From assembly GCA_036567785.1 (NCBI GenBank), contig DATCTV010000033.1, positions 1 through 64,000 of the forward strand: a DNA stretch of 64,000 bases, given 5' to 3'. The translations under genes were made by a program, and so were the position numbers. Of this stretch, positions 1-8,531 are shown in pieces (within the stretch, counting starts at the first letter, position 1; every line of letters begins with the position of its first letter). The notes below the pieces were generated by a model. It did no database searches, had not been told where the DNA came from, and saw nothing but the letters and a program-made list of their open reading frames with translations. Source of the stretch: Desulfomonilia bacterium (GTDB lineage: Bacteria; Desulfobacterota; Desulfomonilia; UBA1062).

Positions 1-746
1 TCTTCTTTGAATCGCCCCCACAGGTATTCACATTTTGCATTGTCATGACACCTACCACCTGCACTGTTCATACTTTGAATTATTCCATATCTTTCTATCG
101 CTTGACGATACTCCCCACTGGTATACTGGCTTCCTCTGTCAGAATGGATAATCGCTCCTCTTAATCCAGGATAAGCTATAATTGCACTTTTTTAAGTCTC
201 TGCACATAATCCTGTTTTCATGTTGTGTTCCATTGAAATCCCTAAAATTGCATTATCAAAGCAATCTTCAATTGCTGATATATAAAGCTTCCCATCGGCA
301 GTCTGAATTTCCGTAATATCAGTCCCGGCTTTTTCAAGCGGTCTTTCCGCTGTGAAATCTCTTTTGATCTTGTAGTCCGACTTCATGGCTTCCCTGTCTG
401 CTTTTGTTATCCCGTTGGGCTTGTGCTTAGGGGTGTGCACTATACCCAAACGTTCCATTATCATATACACTGTCCGTTCGCAAGGAATATGTGGAAATTC
501 GCCTTCTACGGTTTCTTTCTTTATTTCTAAGGCTTTATGCATCCGATATCGCCCATATGTATCATTACACTCGTCTTCATCTATTATTTCGTAAATTTCG
601 GCCGCCAGAGCTTCGTATTTCCAAGGCTTCTTCTGTGCTTCAAGGTGATTATAGAAGCCTTGTCGAGAACCCTTCAATATCCTGCAATAAAACGCAATAT
701 CGCCTGTCAGTTTACCATTTTCGGTCTTTATTGCGATGAGCTTCAT
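1..746 (-). pseudogene. IS3-family transposase OrfB, interrupted by an in-frame stop, runs off the window
   Basis: This is the catalytic DDE (rve-type) subunit of an IS3-family transposase. The first 184 codons (746 down to 195) give the HTH_21-type N-terminal region and the start of the integrase core. A TAA at 194-192 stops the frame, but the same frame reads on without a shift to the window edge and contains IIHSDRGSQYTSGEY, the conserved second-aspartate motif, and then GGRCHDNAKCEY. The gene is therefore intact apart from one nonsense codon, plus whatever lies beyond base 1. It overlaps orfA by 4 bases (ATGA), the usual IS3 arrangement. I infer the copy is inactive unless the stop is suppressed. 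Confidence 0.85.
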
Positions 747-1096
747 TCGCTCTTCTTTGCCAACCTCTGACGGCTCGCTGCGAAAAAAGCGGAAGCCTCT
801 TCCAAAAAGTCATTTTCTTTCTTCAATCGTGCATTGTCCTTCACCAAAGCCTTAATATCTGCCCGCAACTTCTGAATTTCCATTGCTTGAGTCATTGCAG
901 AATCTGGAGTTTGAGTGCCTGCACCAGTATCCAAATCACCTATTTCTGCATGCTTTACCCACTGGAATAAAGTAGTCTTGGGCACACCTAATTCTATAGC
1001 CGCCTTTGTGATTCCTATCTCTTTTACAAGTTTTACAGATTCCGCCTTGTAATCTTTTGTATACTGTCTTGTAGTTCTTTTTTCATTTCCTGACAT
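743..1096 (-). CDS. IS3-family transposase OrfA (HTH_Tnp_1)
   Basis: This 117-residue DNA-binding subunit has an N-terminal helix-turn-helix (about residues 8-50, with ITKAAIELGVPKTTLFQWVK) followed by a leucine-zipper-like helix (about 70-105, KLRADIKALVKDNARLKKEN). These are the two parts of IS3 OrfA, which recognises the terminal repeats and multimerises with OrfB. The stop overlaps the OrfB start by 4 bases. The reading frame is intact, but its partner is broken by a stop codon, so the element is probably dead. The outer end of the IS is not clear. The sequence just upstream of the start is C-rich, as in IS3 ends, but no partner repeat lies inside the window. Confidence 0.9.
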   Translation of the reverse strand: MSGNEKRTTRQYTKDYKAESVKLVKEIGITKAAIELGVPKTTLFQWVKHAEIGDLDTGAGTQTPDSAMTQAMEIQKLRADIKALVKDNARLKKENDFLEEASAFFAASRQRLAKKSE

Positions 1097-1144
1097 GATT
1101 GCCCCCCGTTTTTTCTTGCTTTTAGACTATTTGTTCGAGGCCTT

Positions 1145-1571
1145 CGTGTCAAGTATTATTATACAACATCATCATTGAACCAACCATTTCTAGGTATGAC
1201 AATTCTTTGGCACATCGAAATGGAAAAAGATAAAATTGAGGAAATTTTTTCTGCTTGAAGTCAAATTGTGCTACTTTCAAAGGCATCCAACAAACCCCAT
1301 GGGCAAAAATACCAAAAATTCATATTTTTATAGTTTAAATGTGAATTTTAGAGAATTTAAAAGTAATTTTCAGATAAACTATGTTAACTTGTTCTGTAAA
1401 TGTTTTTCCTTTTTGAAAATTTTGCTAATAAATGATATTGTTAGACATACAAAAACTAGTTTATTGTAAAATATGACGTAAAGGAGGGGGAGTAGTATCA
1501 AGTTTTATAATTGCAGAAGATAGTTTTTACAGTTTTATTACATTCTAACTTATGATATGGAGGATAATAAT
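1145..1571. other. AT-rich intergenic stretch, no gene seen
   Basis: These 427 bases are strongly AT-rich. The only open frame of any size (1236-1469, plus) has no ribosome binding site and no recognisable protein character. The right part (about 1440-1560) presumably holds the promoter of the secreted-protein gene at 1572, but I could not fix a convincing -35/-10 pair. Confidence 0.4.
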
Positions 1572-1991
1572 ATGTCAAAATTAAGGCTACGTATAGTAAC
1601 ATGTTTAATGGGTTTAGTCGTTCTTGCAAACTCAGTACCAACTTTTGCAGCAAGTACCACTTCAGGGCAGTCTTCTGGAGGATCAGCAGGATATGCCAAT
1701 TGTAACGGCAGTATAACCGTCCAGCAAGGTGGATTTTGGAGCAATGACTCAGCTACAGCCTATACAAGTGCAGATGCGACTGGTACATACGGAGTTGCAG
1801 CCGTCGTTTGGTATAACGATGGGTCAAGCGAAAAGACCCAATATGCTGACAAAATTGTCAATAATTCTACAGGGCAGATTTCTGTAACTAGTGAGGCTCC
1901 AAACGACTATGGTAATAAAGGTACAGGTGGACACACCTACTCTTCATCAATTCGCGGATCTTGGTCAGGGAGCACTTCACAATACTTCTAA
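1572..1991 (+). CDS. Small secreted Gly/Ser/Thr-rich protein, possibly bacteriocin-like
   Basis: The start is placed at ATG 1572 rather than the earlier in-frame ATG 1557, because GGAGG lies 8 bases before 1572. The 139-residue product opens with a Sec signal peptide: basic MSKLRLR, a hydrophobic core, and a likely cleavage after VPTFA. The mature part of about 110 residues is rich in Gly, Ser, Thr, Asn and Tyr, has one cysteine, and has no membrane segment. Its C-terminal stretch (VNNSTGQ then SSIRGSWSGS) weakly recalls lactococcin-972-type bacteriocins, but this is too weak to name it. A lipoprotein/ABC-transporter operon lies downstream on the same strand, separated by an IS200 element and an intron remnant. 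That arrangement would suit a secreted peptide with its own immunity or export system. Confidence 0.6.
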   Translation: MSKLRLRIVTCLMGLVVLANSVPTFAASTTSGQSSGGSAGYANCNGSITVQQGGFWSNDSATAYTSADATGTYGVAAVVWYNDGSSEKTQYADKIVNNSTGQISVTSEAPNDYGNKGTGGHTYSSSIRGSWSGSTSQYF

Positions 1992-2044
1992 CCATGTAAT
2001 GATCATCGGAGCATGGAATATTCGTGCTCCGGTCATTGTTGTAT

Positions 2045-2775
2045 ACAGAAAACCACCTGCTATGCAGGTGGTTCCAAAAAGCTTTCAGCTATGAGTAGAA
2101 AAAACTACCTCTGTTTGATAAGATAGTGCAGGTTTAGCCAGCCGCACTAAATATGAAGGAGGTAGTAATCCAAATGGATACAGAAAGTTTATCACATACA
2201 CAATGGAATTGTAAATACCACATAGTTTTTGCACCAAAATATAGAACACAGGTTATATATAGAAAAATAAAAATTGATATAGGAAAAATTTTGAGAAAGC
2301 TGTGTGAATATAAGAAAGTAGAAATAATTGAGGCCAATGCATGTCCAGACCACATACATATGTTAGTGTCTATACCGCCTAAAATGAGCGTATCAAGCTT
2401 TATGAGATACCTAAAAGGCAAAAGTTTGCTAATGATATTCGACAGGTACGCAAATTTAAAGTATAAATATGGTAATAGGCACTTTTGGTGTAGATGATAT
2501 TATGTGGATACAGTAGGCAGAAATAAAAAGGCAATAGAAGAATATATTAGAAAGCAATTACAAGAAGATATAGCATATGATCAGATTAGTTTGAAAGAAT
2601 ATATGGACCCGTTTACGGGTGAGCCAGGAGTCAAGAACAAAAAGAATAATCCCTTTAGGGATTGTTTGAGGAAAAGTGCTGCTGGCAGACTATTCAATGA
2701 GCCTTGAGGCTCTGCTTAGCACCATGCCCTTATAGGGCTAGAGCAAATCACCTGCTTAGCGGGTGGGCATGATTT
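2045..2775 (+). mobile_element. IS200/IS605-family element, decayed
   Basis: A single HUH-type transposase gene is flanked by subterminal hairpins, as expected for this family. The left hairpin has perfect 9-base arms (accacctgc, 2052-2060, and gcaggtggt, 2064-2072). The right side has a small stem around 2726-2738 and an imperfect copy of the left hairpin (cacctgc tta gcgggtg, 2749-2765). The family moves as single-stranded DNA, makes no target duplication and recognises such hairpins, so the exact ends cannot be fixed here. No TnpB/IscB-like gene is present. The transposase has an internal stop, so the copy is probably immobile unless helped in trans. Confidence 0.7.
2174..2707 (+). pseudogene. 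tnpA: IS200/IS605 TnpA (Y1 HUH transposase) with an in-frame TGA
   Basis: The likely start is ATG 2174, with AGGAGG 12 bases upstream. The protein begins MDTESLSHTQWNCKYHIVFA and has the HUH metal-binding motif (DHIHML). An in-frame TGA at 2495-2497 falls between HFWCR and YYVDTVGRN, where the family normally has a glycine codon. The same frame then continues to 2707 with the tyrosine region (AIEEYIRKQ). Glycine GGA to stop TGA is a one-base change, so this is a simple nonsense mutation. The truncated product would lack the catalytic tyrosine and be inactive. Confidence 0.85.
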
Positions 2776-2779
2776 TTGG

Positions 2780-2960
2780 AGTCATGCTAGCATAACTTGG
2801 AGGTGAAAGTCCCACTATGGAGGCTGGTAGTTGCCAACTATTAGAAAATTGCAAGGGAGTCCTCCATGTTGCTCCCTAGAATCCCGTGAGTAATAATTAA
2901 CCTGAAATAGTTACCATGACGAAGCCTAGCCAACAATCATGTGACGAGTATTGTATGATA
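2780..2960 (+). ncRNA. Group II intron remnant (5' part of domain I)
   Basis: The segment contains aacttggaggtgaaagtcc, then gttgccaact and gcaaggga, in the order found near the 5' end of bacterial group II introns of the common clostridial type. A later gtgacgag resembles the following conserved block. No reverse transcriptase/maturase gene follows and no domain V hairpin was found before the lipoprotein gene at 3207, so only a 5' piece survives. Assignment is by recalled consensus, not by a covariance search. It sits directly behind the right end of the IS200-type element. Confidence 0.5.
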
Positions 2961-3206
2961 TATAGCAATATGTTATATGTGTACTTCAAATCAATGTCAT
3001 GTGATTTTGGGATTAATTATCCTGTTCACTTTATTTGGGGCTATACTCTTCCTTCTACCTATCTCTGAAGTTTGTACTTTTGAAGCAAGGAAAACTTGAA
3101 GGAATACCAGAAAAAGCACTGAGTGAACCAAGATTATTTTTTGTATTATTAGACAACAAACACTCGGTTTTGACATTCTTATTGTTGTTATAGGGGTGAT
3201 AACAAA

Positions 3207-4139
3207 ATGAAATCTAGAACATTTAATCTTTTGGTGATTATAATAATTTTAATGTTTTTAACAAGTTGTGTCCATGAAGAAGTATTGGAATTAAATGAGT
3301 ATAAAAATAAGTACAATTATGGACTTCAAGTATTTGACATGTCCATGAAAATGCTCCCTAATGCCATTGATAAGTTTTCAAAAAATAAGGACCGAATTAT
3401 CAAGTTCTATAACTTGACAGATTATAAAACTGATTATACCTTTCTTGTGACATTAAACGGATATATGTGTCCTATTAAGGTTAACAACAAAGAAGTTGGA
3501 GTCTATTATAATGGCAGCACTGAAGCAAATTCTGTTACTGAGATGGAAGTCAATATTCAGTTGGATGAAGAACAGCTTCTTCCTGAAAAAAATTTTCTTG
3601 TCTTCACAGTTATTACAGAGAATCAGATCGTTACTGGTCAGGAGGATAACATGTTTTTTAACAAGGTATCCTTTGCTCATCAATTGATTGTTCCAGACAC
3701 TATTCAGGTCGAAACTAATACATTTACCACCAATGAAACTGATTATTGCTATAAGAGTGAAGAGATTAATGAGAGGTATAGCAATCATCAGTTTGCCACA
3801 TTACAAGGAATAGAAACAAAGAGATACGAGATGATAATTGATAGGAGTATTCAGTTTAACTATGATAAACGCAAAGAATTTAGAATAGAAGCGGTTGGAG
3901 ATAAAGGAGTGTACTCTCTTCTTATATTCTGCAACAACAAACCTATCTATCTTTCAAAAGATAAATACAATTACGTATTCACATTGAGTGGAGAAAACAT
4001 GCTTTCAAAAGAAATAGAATTAACAGGTGAAGATACCGAAGGAACTTTATATGCCTTAATATTTCCTTTGGAAAGTGATAATTACATGCCGTTTCTTACC
4101 AATAAATCTAAATTTGAACTGATTAGAGAGGAAAAATAA
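3207..4139 (+). CDS. Lipoprotein of unknown function, first gene of an ABC transporter operon
   Basis: The 310-residue product begins with a type II signal sequence: a basic MKSR, a long hydrophobic run, and the lipobox LTSC with the lipidated cysteine at about residue 21. It should be anchored on the outer face of the membrane. The rest is polar and beta-rich in appearance, with no domain I recognise. The stop codon directly abuts the start of the ABC ATPase, so the two are translationally linked. A lipoprotein, an ATPase and a permease together suggest an immunity or peptide-export system, possibly for the secreted protein at 1572. That link is inference from position only. Confidence 0.75.
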   Translation: MKSRTFNLLVIIIILMFLTSCVHEEVLELNEYKNKYNYGLQVFDMSMKMLPNAIDKFSKNKDRIIKFYNLTDYKTDYTFLVTLNGYMCPIKVNNKEVGVYYNGSTEANSVTEMEVNIQLDEEQLLPEKNFLVFTVITENQIVTGQEDNMFFNKVSFAHQLIVPDTIQVETNTFTTNETDYCYKSEEINERYSNHQFATLQGIETKRYEMIIDRSIQFNYDKRKEFRIEAVGDKGVYSLLIFCNNKPIYLSKDKYNYVFTLSGENMLSKEIELTGEDTEGTLYALIFPLESDNYMPFLTNKSKFELIREEK

Positions 4140-4862
4140 ATGCTAGAGATAAAAAACTTAACAAAAAAATACCGAGATAATCATGTTATAGTAAACTTGT
4201 CTACCATATTTGATATTGGAATAACATCAATACTGGGTGCAAACGGGATTGGTAAATCAACTTTGCTTAATATTATTGCCACTTCTCTTGATTATGATAA
4301 TGGTCAGATATTATACAATAATAATGATATAAATATATCAATATCCGAATACCGTAAATCTTTGGGATTTGTACCTCAATCTCCTCCATATTATCCGTTC
4401 TATACCGGATATGAGTTTCTTGAATACATATGCCTATTAAAACAAATACCAGTTAAACATATTCAAAGTGAAATAGAGAGAGTTATAAGCATCGTTAGAA
4501 TGACCGAATATGCAAAGAAGAAAATAAAAGCTTATTCAGGAGGTATGAAGCAACGAATTTCTATAGCCCAGGCATTACTAGGCAACCCAGAGATTCTCAT
4601 TCTTGATGAGCCAACAGTGGGACTTGATCCGAAAGAGCGAATGCTCTTCTTAGAATATATAAAAGAAGTTTCTAGTACTAAAGTAATATTATTCTCAACT
4701 CATGTCGTTTCCGATGTTGAGGATATATCAAACAAAATACTGTTATTAAAAGACCGCTCGATAATTTATGAGGGCACTGTTCCAGAAATAATTGAAGAGC
4801 ATAATAAAAAGTTTCCAAAGGTGAATAACCTATCAGAGGTCTTTCTCAACATATATGACTGA
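4140..4862 (+). CDS. ABC transporter ATP-binding protein (ABC-2 type)
   Basis: The 240-residue ATPase has a Walker A (GANGIGKST, about residues 34-42), a signature YSGGMKQR (about 138), a Walker B ILILDEPTVGLD (about 158) and a switch histidine in FSTHVVSD. It powers a membrane permease by ATP hydrolysis at the cytoplasmic face. Its size and motifs match the ATPases of ABC-2 exporters such as those giving bacteriocin self-protection. It starts on the base after the lipoprotein stop and ends 11 bases before the preferred permease start. Because the permease is truncated by an IS, this ATPase probably has no functional partner here. Confidence 0.93.
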   Translation: MLEIKNLTKKYRDNHVIVNLSTIFDIGITSILGANGIGKSTLLNIIATSLDYDNGQILYNNNDINISISEYRKSLGFVPQSPPYYPFYTGYEFLEYICLLKQIPVKHIQSEIERVISIVRMTEYAKKKIKAYSGGMKQRISIAQALLGNPEILILDEPTVGLDPKERMLFLEYIKEVSSTKVILFSTHVVSDVEDISNKILLLKDRSIIYEGTVPEIIEEHNKKFPKVNNLSEVFLNIYD

Positions 4863-4873
4863 GGTGAATGTAT

Positions 4874-5386
4874 ATGAACATATTGTTAGTACGTTATTAT
4901 TTCATAGATTTATTCAATAAATTCAAGTATATATTCGCTGGGGTTATAATAATTTCAGCACTAATAATCGCACTACAATACTCACCCGCTAGAGAATTTG
5001 GAGAGGCATATACTCGATTAAGTGAACAATTTTCAGGTCCCTTTACAAATGAAAAATACAGGGATATAGAAGAATTAATTAGTAAATACAACAAAATGAA
5101 CTCCATAGCTTATGATGATTTAGACAGCAGGTGGATGAAAAAATTTTATGAACATGAGGAAAATTATTCGGATTCCATTGAGGATTCAGAATTATGGGAA
5201 GAATCGCAAAAATTTTTAAAACAAAAGGGTGATTATGGCAACACAGTATATTATGATATGTTGATACTTTCAACTCTAATTAACTCTTATCGTGAATTGG
5301 GTCAGATAGAAGAGAGAAAAATACAAGCACGTGAAAGTATTAGGCGAAATATAGGTAAGCGTCAAAACGATAGTGTATTGACATAA
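4874..5386 (+). pseudogene. ABC-2-type permease, truncated by the IS66 insertion
   Basis: ATG 4874 is preferred over 4868 because gaggtg is too close to the first ATG. The product has one N-terminal membrane helix (about residues 15-35) followed by a long polar, probably extracytoplasmic region, as in the first part of ABC-2 permeases with a large loop. Such permeases normally have six or more helices and 350-700 residues. Here the native reading frame ends at the IS66 border (base 5354), and the last ten or so residues are encoded by the IS end. No continuation of the gene is seen on the other side of the IS at 7873, so the rest has been lost. Confidence 0.75.
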
Positions 5387-5387
5387 T

Positions 5388-5420
5388 AAAATAGAGCCCA
5401 GTTTATTCAGGCTCTATTTT
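5388..5420. terminator. Hairpin at the left end of IS66
   Basis: A perfect 11-base inverted repeat (aaaatagagcc and ggctctatttt) is separated by an 11-base loop and lies at the 3' end of tnpC. It can act as an intrinsic terminator and would also isolate the transposase genes from the truncated permease transcript. Confidence 0.6.
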
Positions 5421-7038
5421 AAATATTATTTTTCTTGGATTTGCATGTTTCAGGTATCTTATCAGACCACGGCAGCAAATCCTGCAAGAAATCCCTGCTT
5501 GTTCCCATGTAATGTTTAGGAATGGTTTCAAAAACATATACAAGATATTCATATGGTTTTAATCCATTGGCTTTTGCCGTTTCAGTAATGCTATATATTA
5601 TTGCACTAGCTTTTGCTCCGTTTGGAGTATTGCAGAATTCCCAGTTTTTTCTTCCTGTTGCAAAAATTCGGATAGACCTTTCAACAGCGTTATTATCAAT
5701 AGATATGCTTCCATCCAGCAAATAGTTCATAAGGTATTGTTGCTGCTTTAAAGAATAGTTAATTGCCTTGCCAATTAGAGAGCCGGAATCAATAGCTCCG
5801 GACATAGATTTTAGCCATTGAAAATAAGCATCAAGAACAGGTTTGCTTTGATTAAGCCGTCCTTCATACCTTTCCTCCGTAGATTTATCTTTTAATATGG
5901 CTTCAATCTTATATAATAGAGCAATACGTTTAATGGCTTCATCAGCTATAGTTCCTTTTCGTTCTTTTTCAGGAACACTTTTCAAACATTCATCATATCG
6001 ACGCCTTGCATGTGCGAAACATCCCGATACAACTATGTTTTCAGGCAGTTTATGATAAACATCATAGCCATCTGCGATCAGATATCCAGAGTATCCTTCC
6101 AAATATTGCTTGGGATGATAGCCACCTCGGGTAGTTTCGTAATTGAATAATATAATCGGCGGTCCGTTACATAGTTCCCCAGAACGATACACCCACATCC
6201 AACTATCTGTGGTTGCTTTACGGCCGTCCTCATGTAATACTTGAACTTTTGTTTCATCTGAATGGATTGTTTTATACGAAAGAAGCTGTTTTTTCATCTC
6301 ATCATATAAAAGGGATAAATATTCTTCGCTGCAACGTATCATCCAGTTAGCCATTGTCTGTCTGGATAAATTTACACCATAGCGTTGAAATTCACTTTCA
6401 TGCCGTGCCAGAGGCATAGAGTTTACATACTTTCCGTTCATTATAGCAGCAACTATCGAAGGAGTAGCTATACTACCACGAAGTAACGATTGTTCTTTAG
6501 GAGCACGTATGATATTGTCGCATTTGCTATCCGCACAGCCATATACATATACCTCATGTTCCTCCCTTTCAAAGTGTGCTGGAACAAACCTGAGATAACT
6601 GGTTTTTTCTGTTTTAATAACTTTAAGTAATTTACCGCATTCACTGCAGATTCTTTCTTCATCAGAAAGTTTATGTTCAATATGTATAACAGGAAAATCG
6701 GCAAGGTCGGTTTCACGCTTGCCTTTTTGCTTTTTACGTTTAAAAGGCTTAGGAACAACTACCTCGTATTCAGGTTCAGCAATGTTGGCATTCGAAATAG
6801 CTTCTACTTCATTAAAACAAAGAGATACCTGTTCGTAACCTTCCGGATATTTGTCTTTTTCGCTTGAAGAACCGAAACGACGGTGGTTATACAGACTTAT
6901 TTGTTGTATAAGACTATCCATCTTGGTACTAATTTCTTTATTCTGTTCCATAAGGAGCTTGCATATGGAAATAAGTTGTTCTTTAGAACAATCATTCAAT
7001 TGTTGGTCTGTTAAGATGTTATCGTTTAATGTTTTCAT
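5419..7038 (-). CDS. tnpC: IS66 transposase TnpC
   Basis: This is the 539-residue DDE transposase of IS66. The N-terminus has the coiled region and HRRFGSSSE block typical of the family. It is followed by a zinc-binding segment (CSECGKLL and a second Cys pair near CADSKCDN), then the DDE core: HSDETKVQV, ADGYDVYH, and VERSIR with GRKNWEF near the C-terminus. The length matches intact family members (about 500-540) and no stop interrupts it. The gene is last in the tnpA-tnpB-tnpC order on the minus strand. Confidence 0.95.
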   Translation of the reverse strand: MKTLNDNILTDQQLNDCSKEQLISICKLLMEQNKEISTKMDSLIQQISLYNHRRFGSSSEKDKYPEGYEQVSLCFNEVEAISNANIAEPEYEVVVPKPFKRKKQKGKRETDLADFPVIHIEHKLSDEERICSECGKLLKVIKTEKTSYLRFVPAHFEREEHEVYVYGCADSKCDNIIRAPKEQSLLRGSIATPSIVAAIMNGKYVNSMPLARHESEFQRYGVNLSRQTMANWMIRCSEEYLSLLYDEMKKQLLSYKTIHSDETKVQVLHEDGRKATTDSWMWVYRSGELCNGPPIILFNYETTRGGYHPKQYLEGYSGYLIADGYDVYHKLPENIVVSGCFAHARRRYDECLKSVPEKERKGTIADEAIKRIALLYKIEAILKDKSTEERYEGRLNQSKPVLDAYFQWLKSMSGAIDSGSLIGKAINYSLKQQQYLMNYLLDGSISIDNNAVERSIRIFATGRKNWEFCNTPNGAKASAIIYSITETAKANGLKPYEYLVYVFETIPKHYMGTSRDFLQDLLPWSDKIPETCKSKKNNI

Positions 7039-7123
7039 ATGTATATTATACCATATTTAGTGCGAAAAATCCAGCATTCATTTCGTTAAAACCTTGATAA
7101 TTCAACGTTTCGCAGAATTTTTA

Positions 7124-7486
7124 CTAAATTACAATGCCTGGATGACGTTCCTTAAACGCACTGCTTTGCTCAATGGATAATCCTTCGAGTAACCATCGAA
7201 GTTCTTTAATAGATACTTGCTTTACATCAGATGCAGTCATGGGCCATCGAAAATTTCCTTTATCCAGTCGCTTCATTAAAAGCCATAGACCTGTCCCATC
7301 CCACTGAATTATTTTTATAAGGTTATGATTTCTATTACAAAATACAAACAGACACTTTGAATATGGATCCAGTTTAAATCGAAGTTTCACAATAGCAGCA
7401 AGACCATTAATGCTTTTACGCAGATCAGTGGCACCACATGCAAGATATACTTGAGTTCCAGCACCAAAATCAAGCATACACTTCAA
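7124..7486 (-). CDS. tnpB: IS66 accessory protein TnpB
   Basis: The 120-residue product has the IS66 Orf2 signature near the N-terminus (VYLACGATDLRKSINGL) and the central KCLFVFCNR with KIIQWDGTGLWLLMKRL. IS66 TnpB is required together with TnpA for transposition, although its biochemical role is not well known. The start overlaps the 3' end of tnpA by 17 bases, which implies coupled translation. The frame appears intact. Confidence 0.95.
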   Translation of the reverse strand: MKCMLDFGAGTQVYLACGATDLRKSINGLAAIVKLRFKLDPYSKCLFVFCNRNHNLIKIIQWDGTGLWLLMKRLDKGNFRWPMTASDVKQVSIKELRWLLEGLSIEQSSAFKERHPGIVI

Positions 7487-7793
7487 GTGCCTTCAATACT
7501 TTGCGAATGGTATCTACATGACAGTTATCAGGTACATCTATTTCTATTTTTCCAAGTCGTATTACTATTGGAACTGAAGTGTTAATTATAATATCTTGTG
7601 TAGTTACTGGCACAAATTCATTCGGTGCATCGCTTGATGTTATGGTTTCCTTATTAAATCTTCTTATCCAATAGTAGAGTGTCTTAATTGATACATTATT
7701 TTTATTGCACCACTCTTGTGCTTTGAGTTTGCTGGAACGATAATCAGCTATTCTTTCCTTCCAAATATCGTGTTTTATATTACTTGACATCAA
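7470..7793 (-). CDS. tnpA: IS66 accessory protein TnpA
   Basis: The 107-residue protein has an N-terminal helix-turn-helix-like segment (KAQEWCNKNNVSIKTLYYWIRRF, quoted in part: EWCNKNNVSIKTLYYW), which is normal for IS66 Orf1. It probably recognises the terminal repeats. The start is about 80 bases inside the right IS66 end, so the promoter lies in the terminal region. Two consecutive ATG codons open the frame; either could be used. Confidence 0.9.
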   Translation of the reverse strand: MMSSNIKHDIWKERIADYRSSKLKAQEWCNKNNVSIKTLYYWIRRFNKETITSSDAPNEFVPVTTQDIIINTSVPIVIRLGKIEIDVPDNCHVDTIRKVLKALEVYA

Positions 7794-7872
7794 TACCTCC
7801 CAGAACTATTATTTTAAGGTATTATCTCAATAAATTACTCTTCACTCAAGATACAGTCGGTTTGACACTTAC

Positions 7873-7929
7873 AAACATCCTGTCTCTGCCTGGGTTAAGA
7901 CCAGAAAGCTGAATGAATATTTTATTTAG
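7873..7929 (+). pseudogene. Toxin C-terminal tail fragment 1 (orphan)
   Basis: Directly after the IS66 end an open frame reads KHPVSAWVKTRKLNEYFI and then stops, 16 bases before the immunity-type gene at 7946, which has its own ribosome binding site. It looks like the last residues of a polymorphic (Rhs/WapA/LXG-type) toxin, the rest having been lost when the IS66 flank was rearranged. The interpretation rests on position and on the same pattern being repeated downstream, not on recognised homology. Confidence 0.35.
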
Positions 7930-7945
7930 AAGAGGAGAAACGAAA

Positions 7946-8412
7946 ATGAATAAAGAAGAAGTCAAAATACTTTTAAAGAAGTTTGGCCTATCAAAAAATG
8001 CAGCAGAATACTATTCCAATTTTGAAGTGAATGATAAGAGAATCGGGCATGGTTAGCAGCATTTCGCTTTGTCAGGCCATTAAATAATAGTCTTGAATTT
8101 TATAAAACTGAATATGGTAATGTGCTGAAGCACAGAATCGAACAAGGTTTAGATATTTCTGAAGCAGAAACAGAACTTATAAATAAAGGAGCATCTCCAG
8201 AATTATTAGGGAAATTTGCATATGAAATAGCATTAACGGCATTAAATGAAGTTTTATATCGTTTATCAGACCCTGCGGGATCCGATTATGATTTGGAAAA
8301 TGAAGGAGAAGGTTTACCATCTTGGACTTTAATGGAAACAAATGCAAATTATGAGGTAACAGGAAGACATGTAACCGAACTTCATAACTTAATTCCATTT
8401 TCAAATTTATAA
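7946..8412 (+). pseudogene. Immunity-type protein, frameshifted
   Basis: The gene starts at ATG 7946 with agaggag upstream and reads 36 codons to a TAG at 8054-8056. A second frame, open from about 8033 through 8412, continues the protein smoothly (AWLAAFRFVRPLNNSLEFYK and onward), so there is one indel near 8035. The rebuilt product would be about 155 residues, acidic and helical, with no membrane segment. I do not recognise the family. Its place just after a toxin tail and before another suggests an immunity protein for a contact-dependent toxin. It is a relic in its present form. Confidence 0.6.
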
Positions 8413-8502
8413 TATGGTAATAACGAAAATAATCTAGTAATTTTTGCAGGACTTAGACACTATGCCCCCACAAAAGGCTTAATGCACGCAAATACAAGTT
8501 GA
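8413..8502 (+). pseudogene. Toxin C-terminal tail fragment 2 (orphan)
   Basis: Beginning on the base after the preceding gene's stop, a 29-codon frame reads YGNNENNLVIFAGLRHYAPT and ends at TGA 8500-8502, 29 bases before the next immunity-type start. It has no start codon or ribosome binding site. I read it as the 3' end of a displaced toxin cassette. The AGLRHYAP stretch has the look of a conserved protein rather than random sequence, but no family was identified. Confidence 0.35.
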
Positions 8503-8531
8503 CATATACGCCACATATAGGAGATATTAGA

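Larger units (their letters stand above)
5355..7872 (-). mobile_element. IS66-family insertion sequence, complete
   Basis: The two ends match as imperfect inverted repeats that begin with the IS66 hallmark. The left end reads GTAAGCGTCAAAACGATAG from 5355; the right end, read on the minus strand from 7872, is GTAAGTGTCAAACCGACTG. Between them lie tnpA, tnpB and tnpC, all on the minus strand and all open. IS66 elements normally make an 8-base target duplication, but the flanks (aaatatag on the left, aaacatcc on the right) do not match. Together with the loss of the rest of the permease gene, this suggests a deletion or recombination after insertion. Confidence 0.92.

Noticed and set aside
1236-1469. 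77-codon plus-strand frame in the AT-rich gap
   Set aside because: It has no ribosome binding site, a composition typical of random AT-rich DNA, and no protein-like pattern.
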